Of a DNA stretch of 54,216 nucleotides, positions 17,165-25,168 are shown in pieces. Location of the stretch: the NCBI GenBank assembly GCA_027489095.1, contig JAIYAL010000142.1, positions 1 to 54,216 on the forward strand, read 5' to 3'. The notes under the pieces are model-generated. The model was given only the letters and a program-made list of their open reading frames with translations. It had not been told where the DNA came from and ran no database searches. Every line of letters begins with the position of its first letter. Within the stretch, counting starts at the first letter, position 1. This DNA comes from Erythrobacteraceae bacterium (GTDB taxonomy: Bacteria > Pseudomonadota > Alphaproteobacteria > Sphingomonadales > Sphingomonadaceae). Both the position numbers and the translations under genes were made by a program.

Positions 17165-17170
17165 GACATT

Positions 17171-17926
17171 ATGGCAGAGCAACCCGCAACCCGCATCGAC
17201 GCGCACTTCATCGCTGCCGGCAAGTATCACGATATCGACGTCCCCCGGCTCGAAATCCTCAAGCTGCTGGCCGAACATCCGCATATCCGCACCACCGTGG
17301 CGGCGGATTATTCGGGCCTGGAGCGGCTCGACCAGTGCCGCTTCCTCATTACCTATACCTGCGACCTGATGCCGACCGAGGAGCAGGCCGCGCAGGTGAA
17401 GGCATGGATGGAGAAGGGCGGAAAGTGGATGGCGCTCCATGGCACCAACTCGATCCTCGTGTTCACCGCCGAGGGTCTCGTGGACGCACCCGATACCCGA
17501 CCTGACATGATGGAAATGCTCGGCACCCAATTCAAGGCGCACCCGCCGATCGGCAAATTTCCGGTCGAGGTGGTCAACAAGGACCACGAGCTGACTCGCG
17601 GGATCGAGGATTTCGAGGTGGTCGACGAGCTTTACCTCTCCAAGACCACAGCGCCGATCGAAACCCTGATGCAGACCACCTTCGAGGGCGAGGCAACCGG
17701 CTTCGTCGACGCGCATTGGGACAAGACCAGCGTGCCTATCGTTTATACGAGGGATATCGGCGCGGGGCAGATCGTATACAACGCTCTGGGCCATTGCCGC
17801 GGGCATTATGATCTGCCGGGCATGGCCGATTTCTACCCGCACAAGGAAATGTGCGCCTGGAACTACGACGTCTATTATGACCTCCTGCGGCGCACGATCC
17901 GCTGGGCCATGAGAGACGGGGACTGA
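17171..17926 (+). CDS. ThuA-like domain protein 2
   Basis: 251 residues. It has the ThuA layout with an active-site region GKWMALHGTNSILVF, LTRGIEDFEVVDELYL, and the strand VPIVYTRDIGAGQIVYNALGHCRGHYD. It differs considerably from the first ThuA-like protein (11198-11968) but keeps the order of motifs, including the DELYL element. The two may form a heteromer or work on related substrates. It sits between an SDR and an ACAD in the same run. Its reaction is unknown. Confidence 0.8.
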   Translation: MAEQPATRIDAHFIAAGKYHDIDVPRLEILKLLAEHPHIRTTVAADYSGLERLDQCRFLITYTCDLMPTEEQAAQVKAWMEKGGKWMALHGTNSILVFTAEGLVDAPDTRPDMMEMLGTQFKAHPPIGKFPVEVVNKDHELTRGIEDFEVVDELYLSKTTAPIETLMQTTFEGEATGFVDAHWDKTSVPIVYTRDIGAGQIVYNALGHCRGHYDLPGMADFYPHKEMCAWNYDVYYDLLRRTIRWAMRDGD

Positions 17927-17980
17927 AACTGGCAGGGGCAGAAGGCCGTAACTGCGGGATCGAAACTGGAACTGACTGCA

Positions 17981-19189
17981 ATGGACATGGACTTCTCCCC
18001 CGAGGATCTGGCCTTCCGCGAAGAAGTGCGCGCCTTCCTCAAGGACAATTTGCCCGAGCGGTTGCGCGACGGTGCGCGCCGCACACCGGGCGTGTTCGTC
18101 GAACCGGACATCGGGATGGAATGGCACCGTATCCTCTACCGCCAGGGCTGGGTCGCGCCGCACTGGCCCAAGGCTGACGGCGGCACAGGCTGGACACCGA
18201 CCCAGAAGTTTATCTTCGAGAAAGAATGCGCGCTCGCCGGTGCGCCCTCGCTCGCGATCCTCGGCCTGCGCCTCGTTGGCCCAGTGATCTGCGAGTTCGG
18301 CACGCCAGAGCAGAAGGCGCGCTTCCTGCCGGGTATCCTGTCTGGCGACGACTACTGGTGCCAGGGCTATTCCGAACCCGGCTCGGGCTCCGACCTTGCG
18401 AGCCTCAAGACCGCCGCAAGGCTGGACGGGGACGAGTACGTCATCAACGGCTCCAAAATCTGGACCACCCACGCCCACCACGCCAATTGGATCTTCGCGC
18501 TCGTCCGCACCGATGCGACGGTGAAGAAGCAGGCCGGGATCAGCTTCCTGTTGGTACCGATGGACCAGCCGGGCATCGAAGTGACCCCGATCTACTCGAT
18601 GTCGGGCGACCATGAGGTCAACGCGGTGTTCTTCACCGATGCCCGCACGCCGGCCGAAAACCGCATCGGCGCCGAGGGCGCCGGGTGGACCATCGCCAAG
18701 TTCCTGCTCGAGAACGAGCGCGGTGGTTCGTGCTATGCTCCGCGCCTTTTGCAATCGATCGGGCGGCTCGAAGCGCTCGCGCAGAGCCAGCCTTCGGGCG
18801 TCAATGGCGCGATCGTCCATGACCCGCGCTTCCGCGACCGGCTCGCCCGCGTGCGGCTGGAGGCCGAGGCGCTGGAGGTGACCGAACTGCGCATCCTCGC
18901 CGAACTCGCCAAGGGCCGCGCGCCAGGACCGCAGACCTCGCTGGTCAAGCTGCTCGGCTCCAACATCGGCCAGCAAGTCGATGTGCTGCGACTGGAGCTG
19001 CTCGGCCCGGACGCGCTGCAATTGCCGCTTGAACGCCCACTCTATGGAAACGAAGCACCCGAGCCGGTTGGCAGCGAATTTGCCCAGACCGCGATGGGCA
19101 AATACCTCAACAACCGCGCCTCGACGATCTTCGGCGGATCGGACGAGGTGCAGAAGAACATCATCGCCAAGACCGTACTGGGGCTTTGA
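17981..19189 (+). CDS. acyl-CoA dehydrogenase, long subunit of a likely heteromeric pair
   Basis: 402 residues. FAD and acyl-CoA binding regions are intact (QGYSEPGSGSDLAS, INGSKIWTTHAHHANWIF, NNRASTIFGGSDEVQKNIIAK). The C-terminal catalytic position is Gly (FGGSDEVQ), but Glu246 in NERGGSCYAP lies where isovaleryl- and long-chain-type dehydrogenases, and the catalytic subunits of steroid-degrading alpha2beta2 enzymes, carry their base. It may therefore be the active partner of the short ACAD at 13688-14770. It is the last gene before the inverted-repeat element. Confidence 0.92.
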   Translation: MDMDFSPEDLAFREEVRAFLKDNLPERLRDGARRTPGVFVEPDIGMEWHRILYRQGWVAPHWPKADGGTGWTPTQKFIFEKECALAGAPSLAILGLRLVGPVICEFGTPEQKARFLPGILSGDDYWCQGYSEPGSGSDLASLKTAARLDGDEYVINGSKIWTTHAHHANWIFALVRTDATVKKQAGISFLLVPMDQPGIEVTPIYSMSGDHEVNAVFFTDARTPAENRIGAEGAGWTIAKFLLENERGGSCYAPRLLQSIGRLEALAQSQPSGVNGAIVHDPRFRDRLARVRLEAEALEVTELRILAELAKGRAPGPQTSLVKLLGSNIGQQVDVLRLELLGPDALQLPLERPLYGNEAPEPVGSEFAQTAMGKYLNNRASTIFGGSDEVQKNIIAKTVLGL

Positions 19190-19202
19190 CAGCCTCGACT
19201 CC

Positions 19203-19309
19203 TCGTCATCGTGAGGAGTGAAACGACGAAGCGATCCATGGCCCGATTCTCATCATCAAGCGGGTGGTCTATGGATTGCCGCGCCGCATGCTGCGGCTCG
19301 CAATGACGA
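19203..19309. repeat. MITE/REP-like inverted-repeat element
   Basis: A 107-bp intergenic element begins TCGTCATCGTGAG and ends CAATGACGA; the two ends are imperfect inverted repeats, with inner copies of ATCCATGG and CTATGGAT around a short centre. The arms would fold into a long stem. Elements of this type, with a TCGTCATTGCGAG terminus, are dispersed in many proteobacterial genomes. It separates the ACAD gene from the DECR-like SDR. Confidence 0.72.
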
Positions 19310-19328
19310 GACACACAAGGGAACTGAC

Positions 19329-20231
19329 ATGGACGTATCGAAGCTGATGTTCCGCGAAGGCCTGATGGCAGGAGAGCGCATTCTCGTGACGGGCGGCGGA
19401 ACGGGGCTCGGGCGCGAGATGGCCGAAGCGTTCCTGAAGCTCGGCGCGACTGTCTACATCTGCGGACGGCGCCAGAACAAGCTCGACGAGACGGCCGAGG
19501 AACTGACAAAGCTCCACGGCGGGAGAATAGTGGGCATGGCCTGCGACATCCGCGATGCGGACGCGATCCACGCAATGGTCGACGCGATCTGGGCCGATGG
19601 CGGCGCGCTCACCGGCGTAGTCAACAACGCCGCCGGGAACTTCATCAGCCGCACCGAAGACATCTCGGTCAATGGCTTTAACGCGATCGCCGATATCGTC
19701 ATGCGCGGCACGTTCTACGTCACGCTCGACATTGGCAAGCGCCTGATTGCGGAGAAGAAGAAGGCGAGCTTCCTGTCGATCCTCACCACCTGGGTATGGT
19801 CGGGCAGCGCCTTCGTGGTGCCTTCCGCCATGAGCAAGACCGCGATCAACGCCATGACCCAGAGCCTTGCGACCGAATGGGGCCGCTATGGCCTGCGCTT
19901 CAATGCCATCGCCCCCGGCCTCTTTCCCACCAAGGGCATGAGCGCACGGCTCAATCCGGGCGGCTCGGGCGGGAACTCGAACAATTCGATGAACCCGCTA
20001 GGCCGGGCGGGCGAAATGCACGAGCTTGCCAACCTGGCGGTGTTCCTGATGGGTTCGGGCGCGGAGTACGTGAACGGCCAGACCATCGCCATCGACGGCG
20101 CGGGCTTCCAGGCGACCGGCGGCACCTTCTACCCGATGCTCCACGCGCTGGGCGATGCGGAATGGGATCAAATGCGCGCGATGATCAAGGGCACCAACGA
20201 AAAGGACAGGGCCGAACGCACGGTTGGCTAA
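19329..20231 (+). CDS. 2,4-dienoyl-CoA reductase-like SDR
   Basis: 300 residues from the ATG at 19329; upstream in-frame codons fall in the repeat element. The cofactor loop TGGGTGLG is at 21-28, NNAAG follows, and the segment FVVPSAMSK keeps the S-x3-K arrangement of 2,4-dienoyl-CoA reductases, as does TEWGRYGLRFNAIAPG. The position of the DECR catalytic tyrosine appears as Trp (TTWVWSGS). The enzyme would reduce dienoyl-CoA with NADPH if the Trp is tolerated. It fits degradation of an unsaturated or ring-opened acid. Confidence 0.88.
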   Translation: MDVSKLMFREGLMAGERILVTGGGTGLGREMAEAFLKLGATVYICGRRQNKLDETAEELTKLHGGRIVGMACDIRDADAIHAMVDAIWADGGALTGVVNNAAGNFISRTEDISVNGFNAIADIVMRGTFYVTLDIGKRLIAEKKKASFLSILTTWVWSGSAFVVPSAMSKTAINAMTQSLATEWGRYGLRFNAIAPGLFPTKGMSARLNPGGSGGNSNNSMNPLGRAGEMHELANLAVFLMGSGAEYVNGQTIAIDGAGFQATGGTFYPMLHALGDAEWDQMRAMIKGTNEKDRAERTVG

Positions 20232-20262
20232 GCCTGCTGCGACGGCAACTGGAGGGGGGATA

Positions 20263-21279
20263 ATGGGCAAGATTCTTGTGGCGGGCGCGCTTGCGCTCGT
20301 TGCGGGCGCTGCAGCGGCGCAGACGGGAACGGGGGTTGATCCTCTGGCCTTGCAACGCGCCTTCAAGACCAGGCTGGAAGCCGCTCCCGCGCCCACCTTC
20401 GACCAGTCCGCCGTTCGGATACCCGGTGCCGAGGTGATGGTAGGGCTCACCACTACGGGGCGCTGCACATCGCGGGTCGATGTCTCGCGCAATGCCTTTA
20501 CCTACAATGGGCAGAAGGTACCGGCCGCGCAGGCCAGCGCGGACATCGATTGGAGCAAGGTGCTGTATATCGACTATGCGGAAAGCGGCGACAATAAGAC
20601 CTTTGCCATTGCCACCGCCACCGAAGCGGTCGATTTCCCGATTGTGAACCTGGGCAATCTGGCCGAGACCGCTTTCGCCCTCCAGCTCGCCTGCAACGCC
20701 TTCAGCGCAGCCAACGCCGGCCTGCCCCCCGGCGCGGCGCGCTGGAAGCAGGTGCGCGATCCCGAGTGGAAGGCCTCGATGACCTGCCTCTACGCAAAAG
20801 TCCCAGAGCTGGAAATCCGCCAAGGCTGGGGCGGGCGAAACGAGGTTGTGTGGGAGCAGGACTTCGAGAAGGCTGGCGGCGAGGCCTTCTATACCTCGAT
20901 GAAAGTCGCCATTGACGGCGCCAGCTTCGACAGCTTGGTCTACGATACCGTAATCGAGCTGGACGAGGCGACCGGCAGCGGTTTCACCACCAAGGCGAAT
21001 AGTGCCGAGCTGCTGCTCGACGGTAAGCCGCTCGGAGTGCCGTTTGTCATCCGGCATGACCAAGTCAGCCAAGGCAGATTCTTGAACATCGACATCAAAC
21101 TCAGGGATGATGGCGGCCCGCAGGGGCTCGGTGCAAAGCTGCTGGCGGGCAAGGAACTCGTCGCGATCGGTCGCGACGCCAAGGGCCGCACCATGCGACG
21201 CGCGGTGTTCGATGTCTCCTCGCTGCGCAATGCGCGTGCGGCACTGCAATCGACCAACGCGCGTTGCGTAATGGACTGA
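20263..21279 (+). CDS. exported protein of unknown function
   Basis: 338 residues from the ATG at 20263 behind GGAGGGGGG. The first 20 residues (MGKILVAGALALVAGAAAAQ) form a clear signal peptide with an AAA cleavage region, so the protein is periplasmic or outer membrane. Three or more cysteines in the mature part (GRCTSRV, LACNAF, MTCLYAK, ARCVMD) could make disulfides. No family was recognised. It is 31 bases downstream of the SDR and convergent with kynU (13-base gap). Confidence 0.8.
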   Translation: MGKILVAGALALVAGAAAAQTGTGVDPLALQRAFKTRLEAAPAPTFDQSAVRIPGAEVMVGLTTTGRCTSRVDVSRNAFTYNGQKVPAAQASADIDWSKVLYIDYAESGDNKTFAIATATEAVDFPIVNLGNLAETAFALQLACNAFSAANAGLPPGAARWKQVRDPEWKASMTCLYAKVPELEIRQGWGGRNEVVWEQDFEKAGGEAFYTSMKVAIDGASFDSLVYDTVIELDEATGSGFTTKANSAELLLDGKPLGVPFVIRHDQVSQGRFLNIDIKLRDDGGPQGLGAKLLAGKELVAIGRDAKGRTMRRAVFDVSSLRNARAALQSTNARCVMD

Positions 21280-21292
21280 CAGGCGGCGGCGA

Positions 21293-22516
21293 TCAGGTGA
21301 CGGCGGCGCGCAGGCTGAACTCTGGGCGCTGCCATTCCCCGCTCGTCAAAACTTCAGCCAAGTGACGCGCGGCGACGGCCATGTCAGCGAAGCTCAGGTA
21401 GGCGGGCGCGAAGCCCAGCCGCAGCACGTCGGGATCGCGGAAGTCGCCGATCACACCGCGCGCGATCAGCGCCTGGCAGATCTCATAGGCGTTGGCATGG
21501 CGGAAGGAGAGCTGGCTGCCGCGGTCGTCGCTGCGCGGCGGGCTGACCAGCTCAAGTTTTACGTCATGTGCCATCAGACATTCGAGGAAGAATTCTGAGA
21601 GAGCCTGCGACTTGCCGAAGAGCCGCTCGACGCCGATCTCGGCGATCAGTTCGACCCCCACCTCGAGCGCCGCCAGTCCGAGCACTGGCGCGGTGCCGCA
21701 CAGCAGCCGCTCGATGCCCGGCGCGCCCGCGTAGTCGTCGGAAAAGGCGAAGGGCGCGGCATGGCCGAACCAGCCGGTGAGCGGCTGCGCGAGCCCGGCG
21801 TGATGCCGCTCGGCGACATAGGCGAAAGCCGGCGCGCCCGGCCCGCCGCACAGGTACTTGTAGCCGCAGCCGACCGCGAAATCAGCTTCCGCGCGGTTCA
21901 GGTCGACAGGAAGGGCCCCGACCGTGTGCGAAAGGTCCCACAACACCAGCGCCCCCGCCTCGTGCGCCGCGCGGGTGAGCGCCGCCATGTCGTGCATAGC
22001 GCCGGTTTTGTAGTGGACGTGGGTGAGCAGCAACAGCGCCACACCCTCGTCAAGCGCCTCCTCGAGCCGCTCACTCTCAACCAGCCGACGCTCTGCAAGG
22101 CCCTGCACCTCGAGGCCCGCGATCATGTAGAGATCGGTTGGGAAGTTGCCAGGTTCCGACAGTACCACTGTGCGACCGGGGCGCATCTGAAGTGCGGCGG
22201 CGATCAGCTTGAAGAGGTTGATGCTCGTCGAATCGCAGGCGATGACCTCGTGCGGGGCGGCACCGATCAGCGGGGCGATCTTGGCCCCCACCCGGCCCGA
22301 CGCTTCGAACCAGCCTGCACTGTTCCAGGAGCGGATCAGGCCCTCGCCCCACTCGTGTTCGACCACCCTTTGCACCGCCGCAGGGGTGGCCTTGGGCAGT
22401 GCTCCCAGCGAATTGCCGTCGAGGTAAATCACCCCTTCCGGAAGGTTGAACCGCTCACGGTAACGGGACAGCGGATCGGCGGCGTCGAATTCGGCGGCGC
22501 GGCTTTCGGGGGTCAT
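21293..22516 (-). CDS. kynU: kynureninase
   Basis: 407 residues, normal length. PLP-dependent fold type I: IYLDGNSLGALP at the N-terminus, SWNSAGWFEASG, LTHVHYKTGAMHDM, VLWDLSHTVGALPVDL (Asp binding the pyridine nitrogen), and the Schiff-base Lys220 in CGYKYLCGGPGAPAF. The C-terminal QLSFRHANAYEI is also typical. It cleaves kynurenine to anthranilate and alanine in tryptophan catabolism. No kynurenine formamidase or tryptophan dioxygenase gene is adjacent, so the pathway must be completed elsewhere. Confidence 0.95.
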   Translation of the reverse strand: MTPESRAAEFDAADPLSRYRERFNLPEGVIYLDGNSLGALPKATPAAVQRVVEHEWGEGLIRSWNSAGWFEASGRVGAKIAPLIGAAPHEVIACDSTSINLFKLIAAALQMRPGRTVVLSEPGNFPTDLYMIAGLEVQGLAERRLVESERLEEALDEGVALLLLTHVHYKTGAMHDMAALTRAAHEAGALVLWDLSHTVGALPVDLNRAEADFAVGCGYKYLCGGPGAPAFAYVAERHHAGLAQPLTGWFGHAAPFAFSDDYAGAPGIERLLCGTAPVLGLAALEVGVELIAEIGVERLFGKSQALSEFFLECLMAHDVKLELVSPPRSDDRGSQLSFRHANAYEICQALIARGVIGDFRDPDVLRLGFAPAYLSFADMAVAARHLAEVLTSGEWQRPEFSLRAAVT

Positions 22517-22631
22517 ATCGCGGTCCTGAGGATCAGCAGTTCGGCAAAGAAGGGGGGCAGAATCGAGATGGCCGGCATGGTTGGTGTCCGTGCATCCGGC
22601 CGCTCCTAGCTCGCGGGGTGCATCAGGGAAA

Positions 22632-23063
22632 CTATCCCTCGATCACCAGGGTCTCAGGATGATGCTTGTCGAGGTGCCGAAGCAGAATTTTCAGGTTCTT
22701 TGAATTCGACCGGAACACGAGGTCGGCGGCATCGCCGATCAGCGGGATCGCCCCGATCGCGGTATCGAACAGCACGTTGGCGCCCATCCGCGCTAGCTTC
22801 CACTTCGGCATGCCGAGATTGCGGGCCTCCCAGACGATGTAGGTGCCCATTGCAGCCCCCAGGACATCTCCGAGTACCGGGACAAGACCGAGCAGCGCGT
22901 CGAGCCCGAGCGGCAAGTTGATGCCGGGGATGACAAGGCTGCGCTCCAGAAGCTTCTCCAGCGCCACAACCCGCGCACGTACCGAAGCGGCGTCGGTGCC
23001 GGTCGGAAGGTCGAAGCGCATGGGCCGGGCGCGGCGGGGGTTGGTCGAGTTCATCAGCTTCAT
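22632..23063 (-). CDS. DUF4112 family protein
   Basis: 143 residues from the ATG at 23063, which overlaps the stop of the upstream lipoprotein gene (ATGA), an argument for that start over the ATG three codons later. The DUF4112 pattern is visible: LLERSLVIPGINLPLGLDALLGLVPVLGDVLGAAMGTYIVWEA, then FDTAIGAIPLIGDAADLVFRSNSKNLKIL. The two hydrophobic segments around the GD pairs suggest membrane association. The function of the family is unknown. Codon and base use match the neighbours. Confidence 0.85.
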   Translation of the reverse strand: MKLMNSTNPRRARPMRFDLPTGTDAASVRARVVALEKLLERSLVIPGINLPLGLDALLGLVPVLGDVLGAAMGTYIVWEARNLGMPKWKLARMGANVLFDTAIGAIPLIGDAADLVFRSNSKNLKILLRHLDKHHPETLVIEG

Positions 23064-24529
23064 GTGGTGGGCTGCGAGAGCGGGAACAAGGGGTGGGAAC
23101 CCCAGGCGTTGGGGAGATAGTTGCGGATCGATCCGCGCACCAGCGACCAGCGCACCGGCGCGCCGAGCGGGATGTAGACCTCGCGCTCGACGAGCGCGGC
23201 ATGGGCTTCGACGAGCAGCCGCTCGCGCTCCGATGGACCGCGCGCGGTCAGCCACTGGCGCACCAGCGTGTCGGCCCGCGGCGCGCACAGGCCCTGTCCG
23301 AGGTTGCAATTGAACTGGTTGAGGTACCAGAGGGGTGATCCGTAGCGAGCAAGCGTGTCGCGTAATTCAAGATCGGCGGACTCACCAGGCATAGTCCGTC
23401 TCACACCTATGCCGATTGCGCCCCAGTCATCGGCCAGACGTCTCAGCAGCAGGTCGCTCCCCGGCCCCTTCGGCAGGGCGACGCGCAACACCGCATCTCG
23501 CCCAGGTCCAGCCCAGGCCCGGATCCGCGCGGCTGCAACCTCGCGACGGGCGCCAAGCGAGGCGCCATTCCATCGGTCGGCCCTGTAGGGTGGAGCGGGA
23601 TAGGCGTCGGGGGGTACAATCCAGCTGCTCTCCCGCCAGCCGCTTATGCCGAAGCTCTGGATAAGCGCGGTCCGGTCGATCGCCATCGACAGCGCCTCAC
23701 GGCGTGCGGCATCGGCAAGCAGTCCCGTTTCGCGCCGGACCACAAGCCCGAGCAGCCCGACGGCCGGATCCACCTGGATCGTCCCGCGTGACAACGGCCC
23801 TGCCTCGGCCTGGGGGAAATCGACGATGCTGCCGCCAAGTACCAGATCGACGTCGCCGCGCGTGAAGGCAGCGACTGCGCTATCGGCCGGGAGTGCGCGC
23901 GCCAAGACCGGGCGGGCAAGCTCCTCCCAATCCTCGCGTGCGGGCATACCACGGGCTTCCGGCGGAAGCGCCAAGAGGCGGGCTAGACCAATGTCCTTAC
24001 CCTTACCGCGAGACATTGCCATCGGACCGGCGCCGCGACCGCTTCTAACAAAGCCGAGTTCTGGCTGGGCGAGCAGGCGCAGCAGATCGGGCATGGGCGC
24101 TGAAAGGCGCACTTCGACTACCCGTCCAGTCATTGCGCGAATATCGCGCACGACGGCGAGATCGAGCCCGAGCGAGGTGCCGCGCACCCGCGCGATCACG
24201 TCGCGCAGCTGCTGACGCACGTCTGGGGCGGTGATCTCGTCGCCTCCCGGCCAAGTGCTGTCGCGCAGGCGGAAGATGTAGCTAAGCCCGTCGTCAGTGA
24301 CGATCCAGCGTTCAGCGATGGCCGGCACAACCTGCCCCGCCTGGTCGAGCGTGACGAGCCCTTCGCGGGTGGCGGCGCGGATGTGTTGCGCCGGAGGCGC
24401 GAGGCGCACGCTCTGCTGGAAGAGGCTATCCGGTGCACCGATCACCGCAACCTCAACCGGTCCGCCCGCGTCCGAGGAGCCGCAGGACGACAGCGCCAGC
24501 AGGGCGAACAAGGGCAACCAGAATCGCAT
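23060..24529 (-). CDS. peptide/opine-type ABC substrate-binding lipoprotein (SBP_bac_5-like)
   Basis: 489 residues from the ATG at 24529. A lipoprotein signal peptide with lipobox LSSC (Cys16) is at the N-terminus, so the protein is membrane-anchored in the periplasm. The body follows family-5 binding proteins: REGLVTLDQAGQVVPAIAERW, YIFRLRDSTWPGGDEITAPDV, ALSMAIDRTALIQ, RVALPKGPGSDLLLRRLADDWGAIGIGV. Such proteins bind oligopeptides or similar solutes. No permease or ATPase gene is next to it, so it is an orphan or serves a remote transporter. Downstream overlap with DUF4112. Confidence 0.82.
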   Translation of the reverse strand: MRFWLPLFALLALSSCGSSDAGGPVEVAVIGAPDSLFQQSVRLAPPAQHIRAATREGLVTLDQAGQVVPAIAERWIVTDDGLSYIFRLRDSTWPGGDEITAPDVRQQLRDVIARVRGTSLGLDLAVVRDIRAMTGRVVEVRLSAPMPDLLRLLAQPELGFVRSGRGAGPMAMSRGKGKDIGLARLLALPPEARGMPAREDWEELARPVLARALPADSAVAAFTRGDVDLVLGGSIVDFPQAEAGPLSRGTIQVDPAVGLLGLVVRRETGLLADAARREALSMAIDRTALIQSFGISGWRESSWIVPPDAYPAPPYRADRWNGASLGARREVAAARIRAWAGPGRDAVLRVALPKGPGSDLLLRRLADDWGAIGIGVRRTMPGESADLELRDTLARYGSPLWYLNQFNCNLGQGLCAPRADTLVRQWLTARGPSERERLLVEAHAALVEREVYIPLGAPVRWSLVRGSIRNYLPNAWGSHPLFPLSQPTT

Positions 24530-24608
24530 CGGCGTAAAGCCGTAGCAGGTCAGGAGGCGGCGGTCAGCGTGCCGCGCACCGCCAAAACGTTTTGTTCCGG
24601 GGAGCCGG

Positions 24609-24986
24609 TTAGATTTTGCGCAGCTGGGTCCACTGCGGTGGCGGCGGGGCGCGGTGGGCACGTGAGGGCTCACTGGCGATTGCAGCCGGATCTTCAGTCG
24701 CCTGAAGCGGGCGGCGCGCCTTCTGCGAATCGATTTCCTCGTCGAAGGCCACGCCGAAGCGGTTGTCCTGCACCCAGGCCACCGAACCGCCGATGCTCCC
24801 GATGTTACGCAATTCGACGGAGACGCGATGACCACGCTGGACGCGCAGCTGGCCTTCTCCCATCATCCCACCGTCCGAGAGGTTACGAACCTTGACGCGG
24901 TAGACGTCCGCGCCGTGCTCGACGCGGATATCAGCCAGCAGAAACAGGCTGTCGCGTGCGACGCTGCGTGTTTCAACCCCCGTCAT
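24609..24986 (-). CDS. PilZ-domain protein
   Basis: 125 residues from the ATG at 24986, preceded by AAGGAGG. The c-di-GMP binding signature is present as R7-x3-R11 and N35-x-S37-x2-G40 (RNLSDGG). The domain ends with SVAWVQDNRFGVAFDEEID; the remaining 30 residues are rich in Pro and basic residues. It probably senses cyclic di-GMP in the cytoplasm. It stands alone 79 bases ahead of the lipoprotein gene on the same strand. Confidence 0.9.
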   Translation of the reverse strand: MTGVETRSVARDSLFLLADIRVEHGADVYRVKVRNLSDGGMMGEGQLRVQRGHRVSVELRNIGSIGGSVAWVQDNRFGVAFDEEIDSQKARRPLQATEDPAAIASEPSRAHRAPPPPQWTQLRKI

Positions 24987-25168
24987 GCGTCGTTTGCCTC
25001 CTTGGCCGAAGTCTAAAGCGGTTTGCCCCAATCACTCCAGGCGAGCGCCTGCGTGTGCGACACTAGATGCCGCCTCGCGGTAAACAGGCGGTAAAGCGGT
25101 CGTCCGGGAGGCCTGAATCGTTGCAAACTGTCCCACCGCGGCACGGTTCGCCACGCGAGCCGCACGGC

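Noticed and set aside
16427..19021. 864-codon open frame on the minus strand
   Set aside because: It runs antisense through an SDR, a ThuA and an ACAD gene with clear family motifs; the long frame is a product of high GC at third positions.
24530..24835. N-terminal extension of the binding lipoprotein and of other long frames (e.g. 27400-27675, 48841-49032)
   Set aside because: The extensions are Arg/Pro-rich, overlap other genes and precede clear signal peptides or coupled starts.
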